NCBI GenBank assembly: GCA_963739245.1
Contig: CAVTZP010000003.1
Coordinates: 1-64,000 of the forward strand
Reading direction: 5' to 3'
DNA from: CAVTZP01 sp963739245
GTDB taxonomy: Bacteria > Chloroflexota > Dehalococcoidia > Dehalococcoidales > BS750m-G39
DNA length: 64,000 bases
Under the pieces are notes generated by a model. The model was not told the origin of the DNA. It made no database searches and saw only the letters and a program-made list of their open reading frames with translations. The translations under genes and the position numbers were made by a program. Below are positions 24,038 through 34,092 of this stretch, piece by piece; the first letter of the stretch is position 1, and the number at the start of each line of letters is the position of its first letter.

Positions 24038-24887
24038 ATGATTATTGACTTCCACACCCACGTATTCCCGCCCCGAGATAAAGAAAGACCGCGACAAGTA
24101 TATTGAGCGTGACCCGTGCTTTGCCATCCTCTACTCAGACCCTGACGCCAAAATCGCTACCGCTGATGAGCTTATCGCCAGTATGGATGAAGCCGGGGTT
24201 GATGTCTCGGTCATCGCCAATATCGGCTGGACTACCCATGAGCTGTGCGTGGAAACTAACGACTACATCTTAGAGTCAATATCCCGCTACCCCCAGAGGC
24301 TTATTGGCTTCGGTGCTGTCCAGCCGCAGTCACCTGAGGGCGCGGTGGCTGAAATTGAGCGCTGCGCTAAGGCAGGGATAAAGGGGATTGGCGAGATGAG
24401 ACCGGATATCCAGCTCTTTGACCTCACCGATGAGTTCATAATGGCACCCTTTGCTGAGGCACTGATAAAGCATAAGCTAATCCTGCTCACCCACGCCTCC
24501 GAACCCGTAGGCCATAACTATCCGGGGAAGGGGGGTATCACCCCGGAGATACTCTACCCATTTATTACCGCCTTCCCCGATTTAACCATAGTCTGTGCCC
24601 ACTGGGGAGGTGGCCTGCCCTTCTACGGCTTGATGCCCGAGGTCAAGAAGGCGATGGCTAACGTCTTTTTTGACACCGCCGCCTCACCCTTTCTCTATAC
24701 CCCCCAGGTATATAATCAGGTTATCCAGCTCGTCGGCGCCGATAGGATTGTCTTCGGCAGCGACTATCCTCTGCTGGCACAGGGGCGGTTAATTGACGAG
24801 ATTAAAGCCCTCGACCTGCCGGAAGAAATAGAGAACCTCATCCTGTCCGGTAATGCCCGGAGGCTTCTCGGCATTAAAGGCAAATAG
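24038..24887 (+). CDS. Amidohydrolase 2 family protein, N-terminal frameshift
   Basis: A metal-dependent hydrolase or decarboxylase of the ACMSD/amidohydrolase_2 type, about 283 residues when joined. From ATG 24038 the frame gives MIIDFHTHVFPP, the expected first strand with the HxH metal pair. The rest of the protein (KKDRDKYIERDPCFA onward) is in the next frame, so one extra base lies around 24073-24082. The body has the metal ligands ILLTHASEP near residue 150, VCAHWGGGLP near 185 and the active-site FGSDYPL near 245. Translation from TTG 24045 in the second frame would lose the HxH pair. Probably a sequence error. The substrate is unknown. Confidence 0.8.
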
Positions 24888-24889
24888 CC

Positions 24890-25468
24890 ATGGAGCAGGT
24901 ACGCTGTTTTATTGCCGTTGAGCTGCCCGAGGAGATAAGAGCCGGGCTTTCCCGGCTTCAGACAAAACTGAAATCAGGCAACCAGTTTTCCGTAAAGTGG
25001 GTCGACCCCTATAGCGTTCACCTGACATTAAAGTTCCTGGGCAATGTTAATGCCGATATGACTAGCCAGATAACCGAAGCCATGGGGGAGGCGGCGCAGG
25101 GGGTATCCCCCTTTCACCTTGAGATTAAGGGTTTAGGAGTTTTCCCCAATCCGAGGCGGGTACAGGTTATCTGGGTGGGGATAAGCGGGGAGGTGGATAA
25201 GCTACTCCAGCTCCAGAAGGGCATCGAGTCCAATCTGGCGAGACTGGGTTTTGCCCCTGAGGCGAGGGCATTCACCCCCCACCTCACCCTGGCGCGAGTT
25301 CGTGACCAAGCATCACCCGATGAGCGGCAGAGGCTCGGGCAGCTTATCGCCAGCACCAAATTTGAGGCGGGCTATACCTTCCCGGTAAATGCTGTCAGCC
25401 TGATGCGAAGTCAACTAACCAGGGAGGGGGCTATTTATAGCCAGCTCAGCTCCGTTGAACTTAGGTAA
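24890..25468 (+). CDS. thpR: RNA 2',3'-cyclic phosphodiesterase
   Basis: A 192-residue member of the 2H phosphoesterase (LigT) family that opens 2',3'-cyclic phosphates on RNA. The two catalytic HxT motifs are seen as HLTLKFLG near residue 44 and HLTLARV near 129. The protein starts with RCFIAVELPEEI, the usual opening strand. It lies three bases after the amidohydrolase gene and is likely cotranscribed. Confidence 0.92.
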   Translation: MEQVRCFIAVELPEEIRAGLSRLQTKLKSGNQFSVKWVDPYSVHLTLKFLGNVNADMTSQITEAMGEAAQGVSPFHLEIKGLGVFPNPRRVQVIWVGISGEVDKLLQLQKGIESNLARLGFAPEARAFTPHLTLARVRDQASPDERQRLGQLIASTKFEAGYTFPVNAVSLMRSQLTREGAIYSQLSSVELR

Positions 25469-25536
25469 GCCCTTGTCAACAACTGCGACATAGTGTATAC
25501 TGCGACAGACTTAATTTCGGTTGGGAGGTGGACTTA

Positions 25537-25740
25537 ATGGAACAATCTAATTTCCCCAAATGCCAGAAATGCAATTCTGGCGACCTGGTGCCCCTTTCTG
25601 ACTTTGGCAGCCAAGGGGCAGACATTCACTACAAGGCATGGGTTTGCACCAATCCTGATTGTGGGTTCAACCTGAAAATCAGGAACGGCGATATTTATAT
25701 CAACGAACCCATAATCAGCGGGGCTTCACGCTCCCGCTAA
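25537..25740 (+). CDS. Small zinc-ribbon protein
   Basis: A 67-residue protein. ATG at 25537 is preferred over a GTG nine bases earlier because GGGAGGTGG lies at the right distance. Cysteine pairs CQKC near residue 8 and CTNPDC near 43 would bind one zinc ion, with a short beta sheet between. No further domain is visible and the role is unknown; such small ribbons often bind nucleic acid or serve as regulators. Confidence 0.65.
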   Translation: MEQSNFPKCQKCNSGDLVPLSDFGSQGADIHYKAWVCTNPDCGFNLKIRNGDIYINEPIISGASRSR

Positions 25741-25784
25741 AAGTTAAGCGGTTCACTCCGAAGCTCTAAATTACGGGGTTAAAT

Positions 25785-26486
25785 GTGCTTCCTCAGTTAA
25801 AAAAACTTAAGGGGATAGCACTTGACCTTCTATTTCCACGCTGGTGTGTTGGCTGCGGAAGGGAAGGAGATTTTCTCTGTCCATCCTGCTGCCAGTCGTT
25901 ACCCAGAATTGTATCTCCCCTTTGCCCCAGGTGCGGCCGACCCCAGTCCAGCACCACACTTTGTTCCAGTTGCGCTGGCTGGTTGGCAGAGATAGACGGC
26001 ATCCGCTCCCCGTTCCGCTTTGATGGGGTAATACGCCAGGCAATTCACGAGCTGAAGTATAGAAACCTTAGAGCCATCGCTGGGCTCTTTGCCCAGTGCC
26101 TCAATGACTATCTCATCACCAACCCGGTGCCGGGAGAGGTGGTGGTGCCGGTGCCACTACACCCGAAACGCTTAAGGGAGCGCGGCTACAACCAGTCCCA
26201 CCTGCTGGCTCAAGAGCTGGTTAAGCTCACCAAATTGCCCCTCGTAGATAACTGCCTTATCCGAGCACGTCATTCCCCACCCCAGGCGAGGACAGCCACC
26301 GTTGATGAGCGGCGCAGCAACGTCGCCGATGCCTTCTCCTGCCGTGACCAGAGGCTGAAGGGCAAGCCGGTTCTACTCATAGATGACGTCTCCACCTCCG
26401 GGGCTACCCTTGACGGCTGTGCCCGGGCGCTGAAGCAAGCCGGAGCCATCTCGGTTTGGGGGCTGGTGCTGGCTCGGGAGATCTGA
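25785..26486 (+). CDS. comF: ComF family phosphoribosyltransferase-like protein
   Basis: A 233-residue ComF-type protein, needed for DNA uptake in naturally competent bacteria. The N-terminal zinc finger has four cysteine pairs (CVGCGREGDFLCPSC, CPRCG, CSSC). The phosphoribosyltransferase-like domain has the PRPP-binding motif VLLIDDVSTSGAT near residue 200 and the segment HPKRLRERGYNQSHLLA. Its start is GTG at 25785. No other competence genes are nearby, so a role in nucleotide salvage is also possible. Confidence 0.9.
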   Translation: MLPQLKKLKGIALDLLFPRWCVGCGREGDFLCPSCCQSLPRIVSPLCPRCGRPQSSTTLCSSCAGWLAEIDGIRSPFRFDGVIRQAIHELKYRNLRAIAGLFAQCLNDYLITNPVPGEVVVPVPLHPKRLRERGYNQSHLLAQELVKLTKLPLVDNCLIRARHSPPQARTATVDERRSNVADAFSCRDQRLKGKPVLLIDDVSTSGATLDGCARALKQAGAISVWGLVLAREI

Positions 26487-26492
26487 TATAAT
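26484..26492 (+). promoter_or_regulatory. Extended -10 promoter, leaderless
   Basis: TGATATAAT is a perfect extended -10 (TGn plus TATAAT at 26487-26492) that overlaps the end of comF. The next ATG is at 26500, about one base from the expected transcription start. Confidence 0.55.
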
Positions 26493-26499
26493 ACAATCA

Positions 26500-27039
26500 A
26501 TGCGAAAGGGTCTATTCCTATATCTGGCTCTAGCCTGCTTTGTGGCTCTCATCGGCATATTCTTTGTTGATGGTTATATGGGTGTCTACGACACCGTTTA
26601 TGTAACCGCCGGAGAGCAGCAACAGGTAGTAGAGCCTGATTACTGGCTGCATCGCTATCCCACCCCATCCGGAGAAACCCAAATAACTTATTACATATCA
26701 GCACAGTGGGGACAGAAGGTATTCTTCCGCTATGAGATTGATAACCGCCTCTTCTCTGCTTACTCCACTCTTATTCAGGCATCAGTGTGGAAGGAGAACG
26801 AAAAGGTCCTTGACCTGTTCTCGGAAACAAAATCCATAAAGCCGTTTGGCAAAGTGAGTGTGGAGTGGACACTATCAACCGAGGAGTTAGAACAGCCGGT
26901 AGCTGGTCCCTCTAACCAATATACGGTAAAAATTAGCTATGGCGGGGTGGAGAGAAACATAGTGGTGGACTTTTATTATTCTCAGCAGATGGAGCCAGTA
27001 TACCCTAAAGGAGTGGTGCCACCTCCCACGCCAGAATGA
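26500..27039 (+). CDS. Membrane-anchored protein of unknown function
   Basis: A 179-residue protein not recognised. Residues about 5-22 form one hydrophobic helix (LFLYLALACFVALIGIFFV) likely to anchor it or act as a signal. The rest is rich in beta-type sequence with many Tyr and Val, such as QITYYISAQWGQKVFFRYEI, and would lie outside the membrane. It could be an Ig-like or lipocalin-like domain, but no motif supports this. It starts a run of three small membrane genes. Confidence 0.6.
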   Translation: MRKGLFLYLALACFVALIGIFFVDGYMGVYDTVYVTAGEQQQVVEPDYWLHRYPTPSGETQITYYISAQWGQKVFFRYEIDNRLFSAYSTLIQASVWKENEKVLDLFSETKSIKPFGKVSVEWTLSTEELEQPVAGPSNQYTVKISYGGVERNIVVDFYYSQQMEPVYPKGVVPPPTPE

Positions 27040-27055
27040 TAATGGTATTGAAAAG

Positions 27056-27229
27056 ATGAGGACTTATATTTTATATGGCTTCGGCGTCTTGCTCTGTATC
27101 TCGGGAATATCCTATCTAGCGGCAGAGTATGTGAAATACCTTTCCGATCCAGGGAAGCTGGCCTGCCTCATGCTGATAGTGGGCATGCTTGGCTTCCTGG
27201 GGAAATACTTTGATGAAATAGGCTGGTGA
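27056..27229 (+). CDS. 57-residue two-helix membrane protein
   Basis: A short open frame from ATG 27056 to TGA 27229, 16 bases after the previous gene. It encodes two hydrophobic helices (about residues 4-20 and 33-50) joined by a polar EYVKYLSDPGK loop. An AAAAG sequence precedes the start, a weak ribosome site. Its place in a tight gene run and its clear two-helix pattern support a real gene. Function unknown. Confidence 0.55.
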   Translation: MRTYILYGFGVLLCISGISYLAAEYVKYLSDPGKLACLMLIVGMLGFLGKYFDEIGW

Positions 27230-27233
27230 AAAG

Positions 27234-27512
27234 ATGCTAATCGCTATAGCCGTACTTCTAACGCTGGCTCTTATCGGCTGGCTAATCTACCGGGCAGCCC
27301 GGAGAAAACCTATTCCAGCCCACCTGGTGATGTACTGGCTTTCTGCCCTTTCTGGCATATTCACCCTTGCCTTTTTCCTTACTATGGACATGCCAAGGAT
27401 AGCCAAGATATTAGTCTGCATTGTCCTGGGTGCCGTCTTAATATTCCTGGCAGCTTACTCACAGCGGCGAAGGCAGCCAGCTAAATCTCGACCCTCCTCC
27501 CGTAGTCACTGA
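27234..27512 (+). CDS. Small membrane protein of unknown function
   Basis: A 92-residue protein with three hydrophobic helices (about 1-20, 30-50, 53-72) and a basic C-terminus (RRRRQPAKSR). It starts four bases after the preceding 57-residue gene. No family is recognised. The three genes from 26500 probably act together at the membrane. Confidence 0.6.
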   Translation: MLIAIAVLLTLALIGWLIYRAARRKPIPAHLVMYWLSALSGIFTLAFFLTMDMPRIAKILVCIVLGAVLIFLAAYSQRRRQPAKSRPSSRSH

Positions 27513-27533
27513 TTTGAGCGAATACCACCCACC

Positions 27534-28046
27534 ATGGCCAGGGAGCTAAAATATACCATTTCCAATACTGATAGGGGTTGGATAGGAATATTGGGCTCAA
27601 GCCGGGGACTGCTGCGTACCACCTTGCCCCAGCGCTCAGCTCAAGAAGTGCGCCAGCTATTGGGTGATAGGGTAAACTATGCCATCCCGGCTCCCCGCTT
27701 ATTTGAGGACTTGGTGGAGCGTCTCAGGTCTTACCTCAGGGGGCATAAGATAACCTTTCCTGATGAGCTTGACCTTTCCCCGGCTACCGCCTTCCAGCGC
27801 CAGGTATGGGAGATAACCAGACTCATCCCTTACGGCGAGACCAGGAGCTATAGCTGGGTTGCAGAGCAGCTTGGCAAAGTCAGGGCAGGGCGAGCAGTGG
27901 GGAGAGCTCTAGCCAGAAATCCTCTACCCATTATCATCCCCTGCCACCGGGTAGTAAGAAAAGATGGCAAGCTCGGTGGCTACAGCGGTGGAACGGAGAT
28001 AAAAAATTATCTTCTTCAGCTAGAAGCCTCAGATAATATTAGATAA
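27534..28046 (+). CDS. ogt: Methylated-DNA--protein-cysteine methyltransferase
   Basis: A 170-residue DNA repair protein that removes alkyl groups from O6 of guanine in a single-use reaction. The acceptor cysteine lies in PIIIPCHRVV near residue 145, preceded by the helix-turn-helix RAVGRALARNP and the LIPYGETRSYSWVA segment. An N-terminal ribonuclease-like domain of about 75 residues is present. This is the Ogt form rather than Ada. Confidence 0.94.
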   Translation: MARELKYTISNTDRGWIGILGSSRGLLRTTLPQRSAQEVRQLLGDRVNYAIPAPRLFEDLVERLRSYLRGHKITFPDELDLSPATAFQRQVWEITRLIPYGETRSYSWVAEQLGKVRAGRAVGRALARNPLPIIIPCHRVVRKDGKLGGYSGGTEIKNYLLQLEASDNIR

Positions 28047-28052
28047 GGCTAT

Positions 28053-28433
28053 TTACCTAATATGAATGGTAAATACCTTCGTTAAATCCTGCGGGGTTGA
28101 CTCTTCCCACACTCGCTTGTAGACCAGGGTTATAATGGTTCTCGCACTCTTCAGCGCCTTAAACCGGAAATACTCAACGCCACCGGCACCAACCAGACCC
28201 TTCTTTGCCTCTTCTTTATATTTACTCTTGCCACCCACAAGCTCCAGCATCGTCCCATCGTAGCTTGCCTGCCAGCTATAGCCGGTGGTGGGATTAGAGC
28301 CAAGGGCAATAACAAATTCCTGGTTAACGCTGATGTCTATTGTCTGCCCGGGGTCATCATAGCTTTTAACCCCAATGCAGCCCGTCACCAGACAGATAGC
28401 TAACACTACCACCAAGACCAAAAACCTTTTCAC
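28053..28433 (-). CDS. Chagasin-type (I42) protease inhibitor lipoprotein
   Basis: A 126-residue secreted lipoprotein; the signal ends with LVTGC at Cys19. The body has the I42 family hallmarks: GSNPTTGYSWQ near residue 48, a central GAGGVEYFRFKA loop and a final YKRVWEE segment. Chagasin-like proteins block papain-type cysteine proteases, and bacterial members may protect against host or own proteases. It is convergent with ogt, with six bases between. Confidence 0.88.
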   Translation of the reverse strand: MKRFLVLVVVLAICLVTGCIGVKSYDDPGQTIDISVNQEFVIALGSNPTTGYSWQASYDGTMLELVGGKSKYKEEAKKGLVGAGGVEYFRFKALKSARTIITLVYKRVWEESTPQDLTKVFTIHIR

Positions 28434-28453
28434 TGAATCCTCCTGGTATGATT

Positions 28454-31400
28454 TTAAGACCTACGCCCAACAGCAGCCTTAACCCGGGACAGCGGCAACT
28501 CAACAAAGAATGTAGCCCCATTCCTCGGTTTACTTCTGGCGTATATCCGGCCACCATGCTCGGTTACAACACCATGACAGGTACTGAGCCCCAAGCCAGT
28601 CCCACCCTTTTCCGCTCTAGTGGTGAAAAACGGGTCAAAGACCTTGTCCAGTTGCTCGGGAGGAATCCCGGGGCCATTATCGGCAAACGAAATCCTCACA
28701 TAGTCTTTTATCTCCCGGGTCTTGATAATGAGCTTCCCCTCACCGTGTGCCTCATTCATCGTCTGCTCAGCATTCAGGACGATGTTCAAAAAGACCTCCT
28801 GAATCTGATGGAAATCGACCATTATCTCGGGGAGGTTAGGGGCGAGGTCAGTCACAACCTCAATGTTGCCTGTTTGTAGTTCGTAAGCCCTCAATTCCAG
28901 AGTCTTTTGCACAATATCATTGATGTTTGAATGTTCCTTCTTTGGCTCACGGCGGCGGGCAAAGGTAAGGAGATTTTGCACCACTTTGGCTGCCCGCTGA
29001 GCTTCACTATAGATTATTTCCAAATCACGGCGGACTTCCTCATCGCTGCTTTTTCTCAACAGTCGCTGAGAAAAACCCAATACGCCAGTAAGGGGATTAT
29101 TTATCTCGTGGGCAACCCCGGCGGCCAGCTCACCGACAGAAGCTAGTCTTCGGGAAAGATAAAGCTCTTGCTGCAGTTGCTTCTCCTTCTCCTCTGCCTG
29201 CTTGCGCTCGGTGACGTCTCTGACAATGGTGATGTGGCCAACCCCCTTGCCCGAAGCATCCCTTAACACACTGGTGCTTAACTCGCCGGGAAACTCAGTG
29301 CCATCTGCCTTAAGCAGGGTGTATTCCACGTCTCTAATTGTCCCCTGTTTTAGAGCCTTACGCATGTTGGTGGCTATCCTCTCGTGGTCGCGGGGAGCAA
29401 CCAGTTCCAAGGCGTTTCTCCCCAGAAGCTTGTCCCTGGAACCAAAGCCATGTATCTCCACTGCTGTTTGGTTTACTTCGGTAATGATACCGCTCAAATC
29501 AACAACTGATATCCCATCGGTGACAGATTCAAACATCTTCCGCAACTGTTCCTTACTCTCCCTCAGTGCCTCCTCAGCCTGCTTGCGCTCGGTAATGTCC
29601 AAAAGCTGAGCTACCGTCTTTACTTTTCCCGCCTAATCCTTGATCACAGCGGAGCTGATTTCCACACGCCTCTTCTGACCGCCTTTGCGGACAATGTTGA
29701 ACTCATAGCGGGGAGGGACTTCCTCCCCCCTCTGCCTTCGGATGTATCGATCGGCGACGAGTTGTTTGCTCTCCTCGTCGAGAAATTTGCGGAAATCCTG
29801 CCCAATGAGCCCCTTACGAGAATACCCTGACATTTGACGTAGCTGGGGATTCACATAGACGAACCGATAGGCGTCATCTAAAATCATTATCCCGGCCTGA
29901 GAATTTTCCACGATGGAACGGAACCGCTCCTCAGACTCTCGCAGCGCCTCCTCCACCTGCTTACGCTCGGTAATACTCCTGGTGAGCTCAAGACAGGAAA
30001 CAATCCCTCCCCCGGCGTCTCTAATGGGATTAGCCGTATTCTCCCAGAAGGTAACCTCCCCCGAAGGCGTTACCCGCTGCCTCTCCGCGGTATGTGACTT
30101 ACCGTCCCTGAACGCCTTCTCTATAGGACACCCTTTACACACCTCTTTTTTACCTTCATAGGCTCGGTAGCATTTCTTCCCCACGTAGTTGCCACCAGCA
30201 GCTATCCTTGACGGCTCATTCTGATAAATAATGTTATAGTCTTTATCTTGTATGCTGAGACCACTTTCCATGGCGTCTACTACTGATTGCAGCTTATTCT
30301 TCTCGGATTGAAGCGCCTCCTCCATCTGTTTGCGCTCGGTGATGTCCCGGCACACGCAGAAGACCAGCTTCTGACCCGCGCACACGGCCCCGTTGGTGCT
30401 GATTTCAACGTCATAGACCGTACCATCCTTGCGACGATGGTACGTCTGGAAGTGGTCGCCGGCGGCGTCAACACTCTGGATCATCCCCAGCAGTTGCTCG
30501 CGTGTCCACTGAGTATCCCAATCCCACGCATGGAGCTGAGCGACCTCCTTAGGGGAGTATCCGAGCATCTCGGCAAATCGCTGGTTCGCCTCATATACCT
30601 TGCCTTTCTCATCAAGTACAACGATGCCGTCTCTGGACTGATCGACTAGGATACGCCGCCGGGTCGCTTCATCAGCCAGCGCTTCCTCCGCCTGCTTGCG
30701 CTCGGTAATATTCCTGGTGATCTCAAGACAGGAAACAATGTCTCCCTTGGCGTCTCTAACGGGACCAGCTGTAACCTCCCAGAAGATAACCTCCCCTGAA
30801 GGCGCTACCACCCTTCTCTCCGCGGTGTGTGACTTACCATCCCTGAATGCCTTTTCCATAAGGCACCCTTCGCACACCTCTTTTTTACCTTCATAGGCCC
30901 GATAGCATTTCTCCCCCAGGTTGTCGCCAAAGATTCTCTTCACTGGCTCATTCTGATAAATAATGTTATAGTCTTTATCTTGTATGGTGAGACCATCTTC
31001 CATGGCACCTATTAGCGATTGCAGCTTATTCTTCTCGGCTTGAAGCGTCTCCTCCGCCTGCTTGCGCTCGGTAATATTCCTGCTGATCTCAAGACAGGAA
31101 ACAATCCTTCCCCCGCGTCTCGAATGGGACTAGCCGTATTCTCCCCGAAGGTAACCTCCCCTGAAGGCGATACCACCCTCCTCTCCGAGGCGTGTGATTT
31201 ACCATCCCTGAAAGCCTTCTCCGCAGGGCACCCTTCGCAAACCTCTTCTCTACCCTCATAGACTCGGTAGCATTTCTCCCCCGGGTGGTCACCAAAGATT
31301 CTCTTCAGTGGCTCATTCTGATAAATAATGTTATAGTCTTTATCCTGTATGGTGAGACCATCTTCCATGGCACCTATTAGTGATTGCAGCTTGTTCTTCT

Positions 31401-32499
31401 CGGCTTGAAGCGCCTCCTCGGCCTTTTTGCGCTTGGTGATATCCCGGCACACGCAGAAGATTAGTTTCTGGCCAGCGATTACGGCCCCGTTGGTGCTGAT
31501 TTCAACATCGCTGACCGTACCGTCCTTGCGGCGGTGGCGGGTCTCGAAATGGTCGCCGGCGGCGTCAACAGTCCGGATCATCTCTAGTATTTGCTCGCGT
31601 GACGACAGGGCGTCCCAGTCCCACACATGGAGTTTGCTGACCTCTCTGGGAGTATATCCCAGCATCTCGGCAAATCGCTGGTTCGCCTCATATACCTTGC
31701 CATTCTGGTCAAGGATAACGATCCCATCTCTGGACTGATCGACTAGGATACGCCGCCGGGTTGCTTCATCAGCCAGCGTCTCCTCCGCCTGCTTACGCTC
31801 GGTGATTTCCCCCAGAAGTTTTTCATTAACCGTTTTCAGTTCGGCAGTGCGCTCTTCCACCAGCTCCTTAAGGTGGGCATGGTATTCCTTCAGTGCTTGC
31901 ACCGCCCGGTTACGCTGGGTACGTTCGTGGACAAGTTCCAAAGCGGTTGAAATATGCAGAGCCAGATTTTCCACTGAGTGGATAAGGTATTCACATAAAT
32001 CAGAGCAAGACACAGCCAAGACACCGATGACCTTTCCCTGCCGATGCAATGGCGTCAGGATACTGAATTTTTTCTCGTAGCCCATAATCTTTGATATTAG
32101 ATAGGCTAGCGGCCGGGGAAGAAATTCGCTTATTATATCGCTAACGCTGGCCTGGACGGTCTTCCCCTCTCTTACCACCTGACGGTAGATGCTTGACTGA
32201 TTCAGACTAACCTTGTAGCCTTTTGCCTGCAGCCCTGACGCCCTCTCTAATACCCTCAACCTGGAGGAGGCTACTGAGGTTTCAGCGAGCCTGAGGCTTG
32301 CCCCGTCATCGGTCAATAACAGAATGCCTGCCGTGTACTGGCTCGATTTGGCAAACTCATCCTTCACCACCTGGTAGATTTTAGCTTCGTTCAGTACACG
32401 ATGGAGCTTTGCCGAGACACCATCGGTGAAGCGGATAATATCAAGCAGGTCACATAGCAGTTTGTCCTCATATTCAGCAATTTTCATCTTTGTTCTCAT
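28454..32499 (-). pseudogene. Very large GAF/multi-PAS histidine kinase, broken
   Basis: Read as one gene (about 1350 codons) it has: a GAF-like domain, a coiled linker, then alternating PAS units, a final PAS, and a HisKA/HATPase module (HEINNPLTGVLGFSQ H-box, NIVLNAEQTM N-box, DNGPGIP and GGTGLGLSTCHG G-boxes). Two lesions split it. One base is missing near 31115, where the paralogous stretch at 30010 has an extra G. An in-frame TAG stands at 29635-29633, with kinase-like sequence continuing in the same frame. Three PAS copies share the cysteine set CYRxYEG-EVCxGCP with AFRDGKSH. Gene decay or sequence error are both possible. The partner HTH-REC gene lies 48 bases upstream. Confidence 0.85.
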
Positions 32500-32547
32500 G
32501 CTTACCCCCTTCCTCCCACTAAAACTACCGGTTAACCGATGTCAAGT

Positions 32548-33087
32548 TTAAGCGGTAATAACTCTAAGAAAGTTGTTGACAGCGTCAACAATGTCAGACT
32601 CACCGAAAGGCTTATTCATAACCCCAAAGGGACCATAGGCTAAAGCCCGCCCCATCATCTCACTATCGGGATAGCCGGTTATGATAATTACTGGCAATTT
32701 GGGCTTGATGGCCTTTATCTGGTGAAAAAGCTCAGCCCCATCCATACCCGGCATTTTAAGGTCGAGAAAAACCAAATCAAAATCCTGCTGTTTCACCAGC
32801 TCCAATCCCTTAACCGCAGTCTCAGCACCTGTCACCCGGTGCCCTAAATCCACTAAGATTGTCTTAAACAGTGACCTAATCACCCCCTCATCATCAACAA
32901 CAAGGATATTTGCCTTTACCGAGACCGAGTTCTTTTGAAGCCACCTATCAATTGAAGCCTGGGAAAATCTCCACTGGTTACCAACCTTGGTTGCCGGGAT
33001 TTTGCCTCGCACGAGCAACCGATATATGGTCTTCTTGGTTACCCGCAAATAATCAGCCACTTCACTAACTGTCATTAGCCTTGCCAT
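32548..33087 (-). CDS. Response regulator with N-terminal excisionase-type HTH
   Basis: A 179-residue protein with an unusual order: an excisionase/MerR-type HTH at residues 1-55 (TVSEVADYLRVTKKTIYRLLVRGKIPATKVGNQWRF, given here only to show its helix pattern in pieces: TVSEVADYLRV then TIYRLLVRGKIPA), followed by a receiver domain with the phospho-Asp in LVFLDLKMPGMDG near residue 113, acidic DDE near 66 and the conserved Lys in MNKPFG. Most regulators have the receiver first. The gene is upstream of the multi-PAS kinase in the same direction, so they form a two-component pair. Confidence 0.88.
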   Translation of the reverse strand: MARLMTVSEVADYLRVTKKTIYRLLVRGKIPATKVGNQWRFSQASIDRWLQKNSVSVKANILVVDDEGVIRSLFKTILVDLGHRVTGAETAVKGLELVKQQDFDLVFLDLKMPGMDGAELFHQIKAIKPKLPVIIITGYPDSEMMGRALAYGPFGVMNKPFGESDIVDAVNNFLRVITA

Positions 33088-33299
33088 ATTGCCATTGCCT
33101 TCCTCTCCTCATTCCTGAAACTCTTAGATTTATAAGCCAGAGACTATATTGCTAACCTGGGTATTATTGAGTAGTATTTAGTATAATTGACACCTAATGT
33201 CTGCAATAGTCTATCACAATTTAAACCAGGAGTCAAGGTAAGTTATCCTCACTTTACCTAACAATGCGGGAATGTAAAACCTATCGTGCGCCAGCATAG

Positions 33300-34088
33300 T
33301 TAGCGGGGTTTTAAAAAGTTGGTGCCTGACAGTCTAGTCTCATATCGCCTTCGTTTCGCCTCGGCAGTCCCTGAGGTTCTCAAGTTTAAAAAGTCCGTTT
33401 CATATTCCTCAATCAGTCCCTGGCTGGCGAAGCTATAGTACCGGTCATTGCCGATGATGATGTGGTCCAGCACCCTAATCCGCATAATATTACCGGCAAA
33501 GACCAAATCCCTGGTTATCTCTTTATCATATTTACTGGGCTCGGGGTCGCCCGAGGGGTGGTTGTGGACAAAAATGAGGGAGACAGCATCGTGCTTGATG
33601 GCGGCTTTCATGACTTCCCGGGGATAGATAGAGCTAGAGTTAACCGTCCCCTCAAAGAGGTCAGCAATGTCAATAATCTGGTTCTGGCTATTTAAGTAGA
33701 TGACCTTGAATAACTCCATCTTGAGGTGCCGCATTGAGTGATAGAGATAGTCAAAAATCTCCCGGCCGGTTTTATATACTGGCTTATCAATAACCTTCTG
33801 CCGGAGAAACTCGGCAGCTACTTCACGAACCAGCTTAATGCCGAAGGCACTATGAGGGCCAATGCCCTTTATCTGCTGTAGCTCTTCGGGAGAGGCCGAT
33901 AGTGCCTCTCTCAGAGTTTTGAATTTCTTGATAACCTCTTTTGCCTGCAGCTTACAGTCCCGGCGGGGTGAGCCCAGTGTCAGTAGCAACTCAATAATCT
34001 CATAGTCATGAAAACCACTAAGCCCTGACCTGAGGAACTTTTCCCTTAGCCTTTTTCGGTGGCCTGGTGAGGCATCCTTCTTTATCAT
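33300..34088 (-). CDS. radC: RadC family protein (JAB/MPN domain)
   Basis: A 262-residue protein of the RadC/YeeS family. ATG at 34088 (MIKKDASPGHR) is preferred; a longer frame starting at 34202 overlaps the previous gene and has no family match. An N-terminal helix-hairpin-helix part (LQQIKGIGPHSAFGIK) is followed by the JAB1/MPN domain with the metal motif HNHPSGDPEPSKYD near residue 195 and an upstream conserved Glu. The exact role, once said to be DNA repair, is unclear. It follows the DUF2007-like gene by four bases. Confidence 0.92.
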   Translation of the reverse strand: MIKKDASPGHRKRLREKFLRSGLSGFHDYEIIELLLTLGSPRRDCKLQAKEVIKKFKTLREALSASPEELQQIKGIGPHSAFGIKLVREVAAEFLRQKVIDKPVYKTGREIFDYLYHSMRHLKMELFKVIYLNSQNQIIDIADLFEGTVNSSSIYPREVMKAAIKHDAVSLIFVHNHPSGDPEPSKYDKEITRDLVFAGNIMRIRVLDHIIIGNDRYYSFASQGLIEEYETDFLNLRTSGTAEAKRRRYETRLSGTNFLKPR

Positions 34089-34092
34089 TTGC

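Noticed and set aside
29633..29635. Readthrough of the TAG as pyrrolysine or another recoded residue in the PAS kinase
   Set aside because: The protein is not a methylamine methyltransferase, no pyl genes are visible, and a separate frameshift in the same gene makes simple decay or error more likely.
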